Positions 1-5,879 of a stretch of DNA of 6,608 nucleotides are shown here, one piece after another. The stretch spans positions 1-6,608 of the forward strand of contig DAHVOH010000128.1 in NCBI GenBank assembly GCA_027318915.1, given 5' to 3'. The stretch comes from Clostridiales bacterium. GTDB taxonomy: Bacteria > Bacillota_E > Sulfobacillia > Sulfobacillales > JAIMBI01. The notes beneath the pieces are model-generated. The model worked only from the letters and a program-made list of their open reading frames with translations. It ran no database searches and had not been told where the DNA came from. A program made the translations under genes and the position numbers. Within the stretch, counting starts at the first letter, position 1; each line of letters starts with the position of its first letter.

Positions 1-245
1 CTGGCGAGGACGGCCACCCCGACCAACGCCGTCTGGACGACCCGGGCGGCCGTGACGCCGGTGCCGGACCGGGTGGCCCCCCAGGCGCCGAGCGCCCCGG
101 CCGCGAAGAGGTGGGGACCGGTTGCCCACCCCGCGAGGCGTACAAGCGTCACGAGCACCCCCACGGGCACGGCCCAAAAGAGGCTCGCGGTCACGGACGC
201 CATGACACGAAGGTGAACAGAATGGGTACGGAGGGGGTGGGGCAC
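1..245 (-). CDS. N-terminal part of an unrecognised membrane protein (runs off the left edge)
   Basis: 81 codons are open from a GTG at 243-245 to the window edge, so the C-terminus is missing. The GTG is chosen because a perfect AAAGGAG (254-260) lies 8 bases upstream; the in-frame ATG at 201-203 has no ribosome binding site. After about 14 polar, basic residues the protein turns hydrophobic: one likely membrane segment near residues 18-40 (starting SVTASLFWAVPVGVLVTLV) and a second beginning near residue 66. The second half is Gly/Ala-rich. The first 180 bases are roughly 77% GC by hand count, clearly above the genes to the right (about 58% in a sampled line), so it may belong to a different segment. 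It follows the two orphan genes at 347-2192 on the same strand after a 101-base gap. No family was recognised. The good RBS and hydrophobic pattern support a real gene, but the short visible part limits confidence. Confidence 0.55.
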   Translation of the reverse strand, partial: MPHPLRTHSVHLRVMASVTASLFWAVPVGVLVTLVRLAGWATGPHLFAAGALGAWGATRSGTGVTAARVVQTALVGVAVLA

Positions 246-253
246 GGGCGACA

Positions 254-260
254 CTCCTTT
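254..260 (-). promoter_or_regulatory. Ribosome binding site deciding the start of the left-edge gene
   Basis: On the minus strand this reads AAAGGAG, with 8 bases to the GTG at 243-245. It supports the GTG over the ATG 42 bases further in. Confidence 0.6.
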
Positions 261-267
261 CGGCGCA

Positions 268-294
268 GGCAAAGAAGCGCCATGGACGTGGCGC
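268..294 (-). terminator. Possible weak terminator after the two orphan genes
   Basis: Arms GCGCCA (277-282) and TGGCGC (289-294) form a perfect 6-bp stem with a 6-base loop. On the minus strand the stem is followed by TTCTTTG. It lies 53 bases after the TAG of the 387-aa gene and just before the RBS of the next gene. The stem is short and the T tract interrupted, so it could instead be a chance palindrome or a partial attenuator. Confidence 0.25.
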
Positions 295-346
295 AATCCT
301 AGGATCATCGACAACGGGTTGCCCGGGTGGCGAATCGCGACCCACG

Positions 347-1510
347 CTACAGGCGGCGACCCCGATGACGGCGAGCAGCCTCCCCGGCCCGTAACAACTG
401 GAGCAACGGCGGTTCGATCGCTGCCGTGGTCTCTGTGGACAGGCGTTGTGCGGCCACGGCCACGATCCCCTGACTTGCCAACAGGTCGCGCAAGATTTGG
501 GGGTCCGTCGTTTCCCAAACGTCATTGGGTGCCTCAGGAAAAGTGAGCACGCGACGGGTGATGCGGCCGTCCGCCTGAGTCTGCACATGGACCGCTCGCC
601 ACCGCATCTGGGGTGAGCGTTCGAGTTGCCAGAAATCCCGGCCCTCGGTCGCGGAAATCGGCTCCGTGATGCTGGTTTCCATGGTCGCGATCCCCCGGGC
701 CGCGAAGGCCTGGCGACGCCATTCGGGGAGGATGGGCACATGGTCCAGCGGGGCATTCAGCACTGAGTGATCCAACGGCGACAGAGAGGCCCACCAGCTC
801 CGCAGATCCTGCATAAGTTCGCTGTGCGTGTCGCGTGTACCTGGTGGTTGCGGAAAGAACGCATACCAGGTGTTGCCGTCCTCACCCAGTATCTGCCGAT
901 AGGCAACATAGAGGTTTTGTTGCGGCGGGTACGCCCCCAGCGTACTAATACGCCACGGAGTCAAGGGCACCTCCCGATGTACCTGATCGTGTTCCTTCCC
1001 TCGCTCGAACGAAGTCGCCAAGGTGGCGTGAGCAATGCGGTCCCAATCTTCGTTCGACGCCCGTGTTATGGTGTCTAAGAACGTTGCGGGTTGGCTGTTG
1101 GCGGCATAACAGGCCGCCTCTGCTAACTGCCGGGTCGCATATCGGCCCAGCGGAAGCACCACGTCCGGGTCCATGACATCGCGAAGACGGGGTTCTCCCT
1201 TGTCCCACCGATGGCGGGGCTTGCTGACCAAATACACGGGGGCGTTTCCCGATTCGTCGGGCGTGATATACAAACCTTGATACACCTCGTCGGTGAGGTT
1301 GGTGGCCAGCGGTGCGCCGAACCGGCCCCACAAACGCTGGGACGCACTCGTGATCCCGAGGCTTGCCCCAGCGTACAACACAGCATGCTCTACCGTGCTG
1401 ATCGGCAGGAATGCGGTCCCAATCCCGATGCCCCAAGGAAGCCCCGCCCGGACCCAACGATTTAACCGGCTCGGGGTGTTCTCTGCCGTGGGCGTGTACG
1501 GATTAGGCAT
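347..1510 (-). CDS. Unrecognised 387-aa protein with hydrophobic N-terminal hairpin
   Basis: The ATG at 1508-1510 is chosen because GAGG (1517-1520) sits 6 bases upstream; an ATG 27 bases earlier (1537) has no RBS. The stop is TAG at 347-349. The start overlaps the stop of the upstream gene in ATGCCTAA, so the two are probably translationally coupled. Residues about 22-56 (containing LPWGIGIGTAFLPIS) are hydrophobic and could make two short membrane spans joined by a tight turn, next to a basic stretch (NRWVRAG) that favours an inside N-terminus. The remaining 330 residues look soluble, mixed in charge and rich in Trp (13 in the whole protein, including RSWWASL). I do not recognise the family. 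The layout (short N-terminal membrane hairpin plus long soluble part, next to other membrane-type genes) is loosely like small Gram-positive type IV secretion components, but no motif supports that. The C-terminus is Arg-rich (RRHRGRRL). Confidence 0.8.
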   Translation of the reverse strand: MPNPYTPTAENTPSRLNRWVRAGLPWGIGIGTAFLPISTVEHAVLYAGASLGITSASQRLWGRFGAPLATNLTDEVYQGLYITPDESGNAPVYLVSKPRHRWDKGEPRLRDVMDPDVVLPLGRYATRQLAEAACYAANSQPATFLDTITRASNEDWDRIAHATLATSFERGKEHDQVHREVPLTPWRISTLGAYPPQQNLYVAYRQILGEDGNTWYAFFPQPPGTRDTHSELMQDLRSWWASLSPLDHSVLNAPLDHVPILPEWRRQAFAARGIATMETSITEPISATEGRDFWQLERSPQMRWRAVHVQTQADGRITRRVLTFPEAPNDVWETTDPQILRDLLASQGIVAVAAQRLSTETTAAIEPPLLQLLRAGEAARRHRGRRL

Positions 1511-2192
1511 GACCCGCCTCGATCCGCGGGAGTTCATCGAGATAGCCCGCGCCGCTGTAGCACATGGCGACCAGCAATGTCGTCAGCATCCGAAGGGCGG
1601 CTTCGAGGGAACTTTCGGAGCGCGGATGTTTGATGATGGCTCGCTCGTGAGTTCGCACCCACTCCCAGATCCACGTTCCGAGACTCTGGCCGGGAGGTAG
1701 ACTGAGTAGGTCTGTGGCCAATTGGTGCCATCCCGGGGCGACAACGCACAACTGGGTCGGATCCTGGGGATCGTAGAAGCGATCCCGCCGACCATCCCAG
1801 GCCCACAAGGTGTGCCAAGTCGATTGGCCAATCAACGAAGCACCCGGATCAAGCAGCGCACGCGCATCGCATCCCCAAGGAATCCGGCGCATCCCCGCCA
1901 GAAACACGATGCTGTTGCGGGTCCAATTGTCTACCGGAGGGCCAAGGCCAAGGTCGTGTTGAGCGGTATGATAGTCGAACTCGCTGAAACCGCGACGTGC
2001 CGCCATCCAGAGAGAACGATGCGCCGGAGAGGGCCAGGGCCGGACCTCGGCGCCAATCAGCAACCCTTGGTCGTTCGGCAATGGCTTCCCAATGCCAACA
2101 AACCAATCGTCGCGTTGCGCGTGCTCAAGCGCCGGAATAACACGACGGATGGAACGATAGCTCGCGGAGGGTTCAGCAGCCAGGGACCACAC
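1503..2192 (-). CDS. Unrecognised Trp-rich 229-aa protein
   Basis: The frame opens right after an in-frame TAG (2199-2201) with a GTG at 2190-2192 and ends with TAA at 1503-1505. The RBS is poor (AGGCGGGG directly before the GTG), so the true start may be an internal TTG or GTG codon, or the 5' end may have been damaged. The protein contains 13 Trp in 229 residues, including the cluster TWHTLWAW (about 125-132) and TWIWEWV (about 173-179). There are charged and Pro-rich stretches, few Cys, and one short hydrophobic segment near 199-213 (containing LTTLLVAMCYSG) that is too near the end to be a signal peptide. No catalytic motif or known fold could be recognised. It overlaps the 387-aa gene downstream by 8 bases, which implies that the two products are made together and perhaps interact. 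It is likely a real gene because no other frame here has a plausible amino acid composition. Confidence 0.72.
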   Translation of the reverse strand: MWSLAAEPSASYRSIRRVIPALEHAQRDDWFVGIGKPLPNDQGLLIGAEVRPWPSPAHRSLWMAARRGFSEFDYHTAQHDLGLGPPVDNWTRNSIVFLAGMRRIPWGCDARALLDPGASLIGQSTWHTLWAWDGRRDRFYDPQDPTQLCVVAPGWHQLATDLLSLPPGQSLGTWIWEWVRTHERAIIKHPRSESSLEAALRMLTTLLVAMCYSGAGYLDELPRIEAGHA

Positions 2193-2303
2193 CCCCGCCT
2201 AAAGTGGACCAACCAACCAGAGCCCGCAGGCCCCAGCAACCTCGCCGGGTCTTCGTGCCACGGCAGGGCGCCTTGGGAACTAAACGCTGGCGACTGTGAG
2301 GAG

Positions 2304-2317
2304 CGGCTGATCAGCCG
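2304..2317. repeat. Perfect 14-base palindrome
   Basis: CGGCTGA followed directly by TCAGCCG gives a perfect two-fold symmetric site with no spacer. It lies about 110 bases upstream of the GTG of the 229-aa gene, in a stretch without an intact gene. It could be an operator for a dimeric regulator, but no clear promoter lies beside it. It also covers the stop codon of the broken reading frame at 2311-2686. Confidence 0.4.
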
Positions 2318-2686
2318 TGAAACAGGCCCCCACCAAGTGGAGGCCGGCGGTTCCATGCTCGCGTCCGCGTCGTGGGGACAGCATTGGCAATCCTGGTGGC
2401 ACGGACGGACCGTGTTTCCGCTGGTCCAGCGCGTGGTCTCAACAGGTGCCTGATTTGCTGGACAAACCCGAACATCCGTTGTTGGTGCCGCCCCAGTGCC
2501 GACTGACGCCGGTTGGTCTCGGGACCCGCTTGCGCGGGCGCCGGCCCTCCTCAGGCATGAGCCGTGACCGGCGAACCACTGGGAGTCGTCCCATGCCTCT
2601 CGCGGCAAGCTGCTTGCGTACTCGCACAGGACCAGCCACCGGGCAGCCTGGCGGTTCCCCTCTTGGGTCTTGGACCGCCGGGGCAT
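2311..2686 (-). pseudogene. Possible decayed or frameshifted reading frame
   Basis: Three consecutive minus-strand frames carry protein-like sequence: frame one from the ATG at 2686 (MPRRSKTQEGNRQAARWLV onward) to about 2562, frame two from 2558 (MPEEGRRPRKRV) to about 2522, and frame three from 2520 (ETNRRQSALGRHQQRMFGFV onward) to TGA at 2311-2313. Both changes of frame are in the same direction and each is cured by one extra base in a GG or CCC run, giving about 125 residues. The composed protein is basic and Arg/Gln-rich. I do not recognise it; a DNA-binding or transposase remnant is possible but unsupported. A single frame is also open across the first segment down to 2057, but its later residues look non-coding. 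The start has no good RBS. This is a weak call. Confidence 0.28.
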
Positions 2687-2711
2687 CCGTTCGCCGTCTG
2701 GTGCCGCAAAC

Positions 2712-2741
2712 GCCTCGGGCCGCCCGGAGGCGGCCCGAGGC
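2712..2741 (-). terminator. Strong hairpin ending the RraA-nitrilase-MFS operon
   Basis: Arms GCCTCGGGCCGCC (2712-2724) and GGCGGCCCGAGGC (2729-2741) pair perfectly over 13 bp with a 4-base loop. It starts 20 bases past the stop codon of the MFS gene. On the minus strand the stem is followed by GTTTG only, so the U tract is short; in a GC-rich genome such hairpins still usually serve as terminators or 3' stabilisers. Confidence 0.7.
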
Positions 2742-2761
2742 AGGCAGACGTGGGTCAGGTT

Positions 2762-4075
2762 CTAGGCTCCCACCGCAACTCCAACTGCGGCCTCGTCCGC
2801 AGACTCCAGTGGTTTGTCGGGGCGAACCAAGAACCACAACACCGCACCGATGATCGCCGCCAAGGCCATCACCAACAGAGCGGTCGCCCAACTACTGGTC
2901 AAGGTGACCAGAAAGGCCGTGATGATGGGTCCCAAGGCTCCCGAGAGGTTGCCCCAGAAGTTGGTCCACCCTGTCACGGACCCCGTCATGTTTCGACCCA
3001 AGTCCGTGCACGTGGGCCAAATCGACACCTGCACCAATCCAACGCTCCCCAACGACAGCATCAGTGCACCGATCATCATCCAGGGTGACACAATCCGGCT
3101 GCCCACGATGAGAAACAGGGCGGCCAGCAGGAAACCCACCACCGCGAACGGCGTCCGCGCCTTCAGCTTGGATCCTGTTCGGGCCAGAACTCGGTCCTGC
3201 CACGCCCCCGTCACAAATACCATCACGAACAATGCGACCCATGGCAACGACGCCGCAAAGCCCATCGATGTCAGCGAAAATCCTCGCGCCTTCACCAGGT
3301 ACGTGGGAAGCCAGGTCACGTAGAAGCTCTGAATGAAGATCAGAAAGAAGTACTGCAACCCGAATGCCCAGAACCGGTAATTTGAAATGAAGCGTCGCCA
3401 GTCACGAGACCGGGCCACGTCGCGAGAATTCTCCATGTCGTAGCCAGCCTCGATGTGCGTAAGCTCCTCAGCCGATACCGCCGGGTGGTTCTGGGGACGG
3501 TCTCGGTAGTGGCGCCACCACAGCAGGCCAACGACGACGCCGGCCACCGCGTAGATGTAAAAAGACCACTGCCATCCCAGGCCAGTGACGATCGCGATCG
3601 TGAGCGGGGCCCCGATGATGGGGCCCAAATACAGCCCGCCGAGCAGGATCGAATTGGCGCGCGCGCGTTCCTCCTTGGGGAACCATCGCTTGATGGAGTT
3701 CACGGAGGCCGACCAGTCGGTAGCTTGGCCAATCCCCAGCAGCCCACGGATTCCTACAAACGTCGCCACACTCGTGCCGACAGCCGTCAGCGCCGTCCAC
3801 ACCGACCACCACAGGTCGGCGAACGTCAACACCTTCCGGGACCCCAGACGCTCCGTCAGCATCCCTCCGGGAATTTGGAAGATTGCGTAGGTCCACGCGA
3901 ACGAGCTCAGGATCAGGCCCATCTCGATCAGATTGAAGTGAAACGTCTTTTCGATAACCGGTGCGGACACGGCGATATTTGTCCGGTCCAGGGACATCAC
4001 GAAGGTCAAGGGAAAGATGATGAACCACATCAGCATCCAACGAAAACCGCGTACCGGACGTTTCTGGGTGTTCAA
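2762..4075 (-). CDS. MFS transporter, anion:cation symporter (ACS) type
   Basis: This 437-residue protein should be a 12-helix inner-membrane carrier that moves a small organic anion with a cation, usually H+. Helix 1 ends in the ACS-like signature MSLDRTNIAVSAP (about 27-39), followed by a loop and helix 2. The MFS motif A appears as GGMLTERLGSRKV (70-82) between helices 2 and 3. GLGWQWSFYIYAVAG (about 165-179) leads into helix 6, and a long charged central loop (about 188-235) separates the two six-helix halves. Length is normal for the family. The start is set at the TTG 4073-4075 because GAGGAGGAG (4081-4089) lies 5 bases upstream; a TTG at 4108 in the same frame has no such site. It is the last gene of the operon, behind the nitrilase and before the terminator at 2712-2741. 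ACS relatives carry sugar acids, phthalate, tartrate or similar anions; the true substrate here cannot be read from the sequence. Confidence 0.93.
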   Translation of the reverse strand: MNTQKRPVRGFRWMLMWFIIFPLTFVMSLDRTNIAVSAPVIEKTFHFNLIEMGLILSSFAWTYAIFQIPGGMLTERLGSRKVLTFADLWWSVWTALTAVGTSVATFVGIRGLLGIGQATDWSASVNSIKRWFPKEERARANSILLGGLYLGPIIGAPLTIAIVTGLGWQWSFYIYAVAGVVVGLLWWRHYRDRPQNHPAVSAEELTHIEAGYDMENSRDVARSRDWRRFISNYRFWAFGLQYFFLIFIQSFYVTWLPTYLVKARGFSLTSMGFAASLPWVALFVMVFVTGAWQDRVLARTGSKLKARTPFAVVGFLLAALFLIVGSRIVSPWMMIGALMLSLGSVGLVQVSIWPTCTDLGRNMTGSVTGWTNFWGNLSGALGPIITAFLVTLTSSWATALLVMALAAIIGAVLWFLVRPDKPLESADEAAVGVAVGA

Positions 4076-4080
4076 CGGAT

Positions 4081-4089
4081 CTCCTCCTC
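4081..4089 (-). promoter_or_regulatory. Ribosome binding site deciding the MFS start
   Basis: The minus strand reads GAGGAGGAG followed by ATCCG and TTG (4073-4075). It sits in the short gap after the nitrilase stop, consistent with cotranscription and independent ribosome loading. Confidence 0.7.
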
Positions 4090-4113
4090 GCCTACACTCA
4101 CCTTGCAAACCGT

Positions 4114-4929
4114 CTACGCGTGCTGCATTGCGGTCTCATAGAGTTCCGGCCGGCGATGACCAAGGGAGGGTAGTTTTTTACGGACCGCGCCAATACGATC
4201 CGTGTCGATCGTTGTGACCACAAGGGATGGTTCCTCACCGGCTTGAGCGAGCTTCACCCCCATGGGGTCGACGACCACGCTTTGGCCGCAGTAGTAGTCG
4301 CTGACTTGGTCGCACGCTAAGACGAACACCGTGTTTTCCAAGGCCCGCGTAACAACCAAGTGTTCCCAGTGGTCCTCCTTCAGTGGTCCGCGCACCCAAC
4401 CCGATGGAACGATAAGAATCTCGGCACCCTTTGCCACTTGATCGCGTGCGACTTCTGGAAACCGCAGTTCGTAGCACACAAACAGCCCGATGCGTCCCCA
4501 GGGCGAAGCAATCGGGTCAAAGAGTTGCCGGCCGGGTTCAACCCGTTCGGATTCCTTGGCACCGAACGCGTCGTACAGATGCGTTTTGCGATAGATGCCA
4601 GCGATGTCGCCAGCATCCGTCAGCACGACGGTCGTGTTGAAGGTGCGGCCGCCGGGGGTGGTGCCGGTTTGGCGCATGCCGAAAACACACCACATCTGGT
4701 GCGTCTGGGCCAGATCGCGCATAGCCGTCACAAAAGGACCGGAGACCGTCTGGGATTCCATCTGATCGAGGGGAGTGTTCGCCGGGTAGTGATTCATGAA
4801 CACCTCGGGGAACACAATCAATTGGGCACTCGCTACCCTGGCGTCTGCGACATACTTGGTCGCAAGCTGAAGGTTTGCTGTACTGTCGGGACCCGAGGTC
4901 ACTTGGGCCAACGCGACTGTGAGCTTCAT
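4114..4929 (-). CDS. Carbon-nitrogen hydrolase (nitrilase superfamily amidase)
   Basis: A 271-residue cytoplasmic enzyme expected to hydrolyse a non-peptide C-N bond, most likely an amide, to a carboxylate and ammonia. All three catalytic residues of the superfamily are visible: Glu42 in IVFPEVFMN, Lys115 in YRKTHLYD and the nucleophile Cys152 in LFVCYELRFPE. Typical flanking blocks are also present (WGRIGLFVCYELRFPEVA; ILIVPSGWV near 171-179; TRALENTVFVLACDQ near 194-208). Length matches the omega-amidase/Nit-like branch (about 260-290) rather than the longer true nitrilases. The ATG at 4927-4929 has an excellent RBS, AAAGGAGG (4939-4946), with 9 bases spacing, and overlaps the stop of the RraA-like gene as ATGA. 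The MFS gene follows within about 40 bases. The exact amide substrate is unknown; N-carbamoyl compounds and 2-oxoacid amides are alternatives within the same superfamily. Confidence 0.92.
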   Translation of the reverse strand: MKLTVALAQVTSGPDSTANLQLATKYVADARVASAQLIVFPEVFMNHYPANTPLDQMESQTVSGPFVTAMRDLAQTHQMWCVFGMRQTGTTPGGRTFNTTVVLTDAGDIAGIYRKTHLYDAFGAKESERVEPGRQLFDPIASPWGRIGLFVCYELRFPEVARDQVAKGAEILIVPSGWVRGPLKEDHWEHLVVTRALENTVFVLACDQVSDYYCGQSVVVDPMGVKLAQAGEEPSLVVTTIDTDRIGAVRKKLPSLGHRRPELYETAMQHA

Positions 4930-5594
4930 GACGCCGTGCCTCCTTTGCTCCGGAATCGGGCAGCGCCGGATAAGTCCATGAGAAGCGCGCCCGCGTCCAA
5001 TTGGCGACGCGTCTCTTCTTCCCCCCTCTCCTTCAGGTATGCATTGTGGGCCAGCTCTCGCAGATTGGGGCCCCGTACCACCATGGCGCCGTTCTCGTCG
5101 CCGAAGATGAGATCCCCGGGCTCGACTACAGATCCTCCAACGTGGACGGCCCCCTGAACGGCCCCCTCAATGCCGAGACTTCGCGTGGTTAGCGGAGACA
5201 CCCCTCGCGCGTAAACAGGGACTTGCAAGGCGAGAATCTCCGTGATGTCTGTTATGCTCCCGTCCACCACGATGCCTACGGCCCCACGGCGCACAGCGGC
5301 ATAAGCCACCATTCCACCCACTGACGCACGCTCATGATCCCCGTTCATGTCGACGACAAGAACGTCTCCCGCCGCCAAGAGACTTACGGCGATATGGACC
5401 GCGCTCGAATCAAGATGCGGAATTTGTACGGTGAACGCACGGCCGACCAGTTTCGCCGGGGCAGAGCCCACCAAGTGCAATCCCTTAAAGAAACCGGTAT
5501 CCGTCATGTGACCCACGGTGGATGGGCTGATCTTGCGGAACGCTTCGAGGAGCTCACCGTCCAACGCTGGCGCAAGCGGTCCCTCGGTTATCAC
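4926..5594 (-). CDS. RraA / 4-hydroxy-4-methyl-2-oxoglutarate aldolase-like protein, lacking the usual Arg
   Basis: This 222-residue protein matches the RraA-like fold: N-terminal ELLEAFRKISPSTVGHMTD (about 14-32), the glycine-rich GGMVAYAAVRRG (93-104), VDGSITDITEI (110-120) and a C-terminal GDENGAMVV (165-173). True family members are trimeric class II aldolases that cleave 4-hydroxy-2-oxo acids to pyruvate, using a metal held through Asp and a pyruvate-binding Arg in the pattern G-x20-R-D-x2-E/D. Here the spacing G94-x20-D116-x2-E119 is kept, but residue 115 is Thr instead of Arg. The protein may therefore be a weak or altered lyase, or have a non-aldolase role. The GTG at 5592-5594 is chosen for its purine-rich site (GAGGGGGAG, 5599-5607); another in-frame GTG at 5631-5633 would add 13 residues with a weaker site. 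It ends in TGA overlapping the nitrilase ATG and is the first gene of the operon. Confidence 0.88.
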   Translation of the reverse strand: MITEGPLAPALDGELLEAFRKISPSTVGHMTDTGFFKGLHLVGSAPAKLVGRAFTVQIPHLDSSAVHIAVSLLAAGDVLVVDMNGDHERASVGGMVAYAAVRRGAVGIVVDGSITDITEILALQVPVYARGVSPLTTRSLGIEGAVQGAVHVGGSVVEPGDLIFGDENGAMVVRGPNLRELAHNAYLKERGEEETRRQLDAGALLMDLSGAARFRSKGGTAS

Positions 5595-5641
5595 AAGACT
5601 CCCCCTCTCTGGTCCTACCAAATTCAGAGCCACGAGCCTTT

Positions 5642-5667
5642 GAACTCGTCGCCTCGCTCGGGAGTTC
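5642..5667. repeat. Inverted repeat in the operon leader
   Basis: Arms GAACTC (5642-5647) and GAGTTC (5662-5667) are perfect inverted copies separated by 14 bases. They lie between the predicted transcription start (near 5685) and the first start codon, where an operator for a dimeric repressor would be well placed. Six-base arms occur by chance fairly often, so this is tentative. Confidence 0.25.
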
Positions 5668-5691
5668 CCTCGTGCAGGGGCTTCCCTTTAC

Positions 5692-5721
5692 AGATTAGGC
5701 ACACCGTGAAAAAGAGGTCAA
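5692..5721 (-). promoter_or_regulatory. Sigma-70/sigma-A type promoter of the RraA-nitrilase-MFS operon
   Basis: On the minus strand TTGACC (5716-5721, five of six consensus bases) is followed after 18 bases by TAATCT (5692-5697, three of six). Transcription would start near 5685, leaving a leader of about 90 bases before the GTG at 5594. It stands directly upstream of the first operon gene, in a stretch richer in A and T than its surroundings. Confidence 0.5.
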
Positions 5722-5856
5722 GACCGATGCGCCGGTATTCGCAAAATTGTGTGTCCGCGTACGGTGGTTATGCCACGCCATGGTCACGGAAGAGTAGAGC
5801 ACTAGCGCCCCCCCAAAACGGCTGGAGCCCTCTGTGTCAGTCTGGTAGCAGGCAGG

Positions 5857-5879
5857 GCGTCCCGCGATCAGCGGGACGC
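5857..5879. repeat. Perfect hairpin at the end of the broken reading frame
   Basis: Arms GCGTCCCGC (5857-5865) and GCGGGACGC (5871-5879) pair over 9 bp with a 5-base loop. On the minus strand the loop holds the TGA that closes the 5868-6244 frame. No T tract follows on either strand, so a classic intrinsic terminator is unlikely; it may still insulate the operon promoter downstream or stabilise an RNA end. Confidence 0.5.

Larger units (their letters stand above)
2193..2711. other. 519-base stretch without an intact gene
   Basis: Between the terminator of the metabolic operon and the 229-aa gene there is no frame on either strand with both a good start and a convincing composition. It holds the candidate broken frame (2311-2686), the palindrome (2304-2317) and a threefold TTGG microrepeat (2211-2219 region on the minus strand). 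The promoter of the downstream pair should lie here or further upstream, but no convincing -35/-10 pair was seen. Confidence 0.5.

Noticed and set aside
945..1457. Minus-strand frame of 170 codons inside the 387-aa gene
   Set aside because: It is an out-of-frame shadow with Arg/Gly/Cys-rich product; the 387-aa frame has the coupled start and better composition.
1722..2453. Long plus-strand open frame of 243 codons opposite the 229-aa gene
   Set aside because: Its composition is typical of an antisense shadow (many Arg, Pro, Gly, Ser, no recognisable blocks) and it lies across a better minus-strand gene.
2524..2537. Small hairpin CCCGC-TTGC-GCGGG
   Set aside because: Only five pairs, no T tract, and such stems are frequent in GC-rich DNA.
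2317..2853. Plus-strand open frame of 178 codons over the terminator region
   Set aside because: Arg/Pro/Gly-rich low-quality product, no RBS, and it runs through the terminator hairpin into the MFS gene on the other strand.
4076..4108. Upstream TTG start for the MFS transporter
   Set aside because: It would translate through the GAGGAGGAG ribosome binding site, and the added residues are not hydrophobic or family-like.
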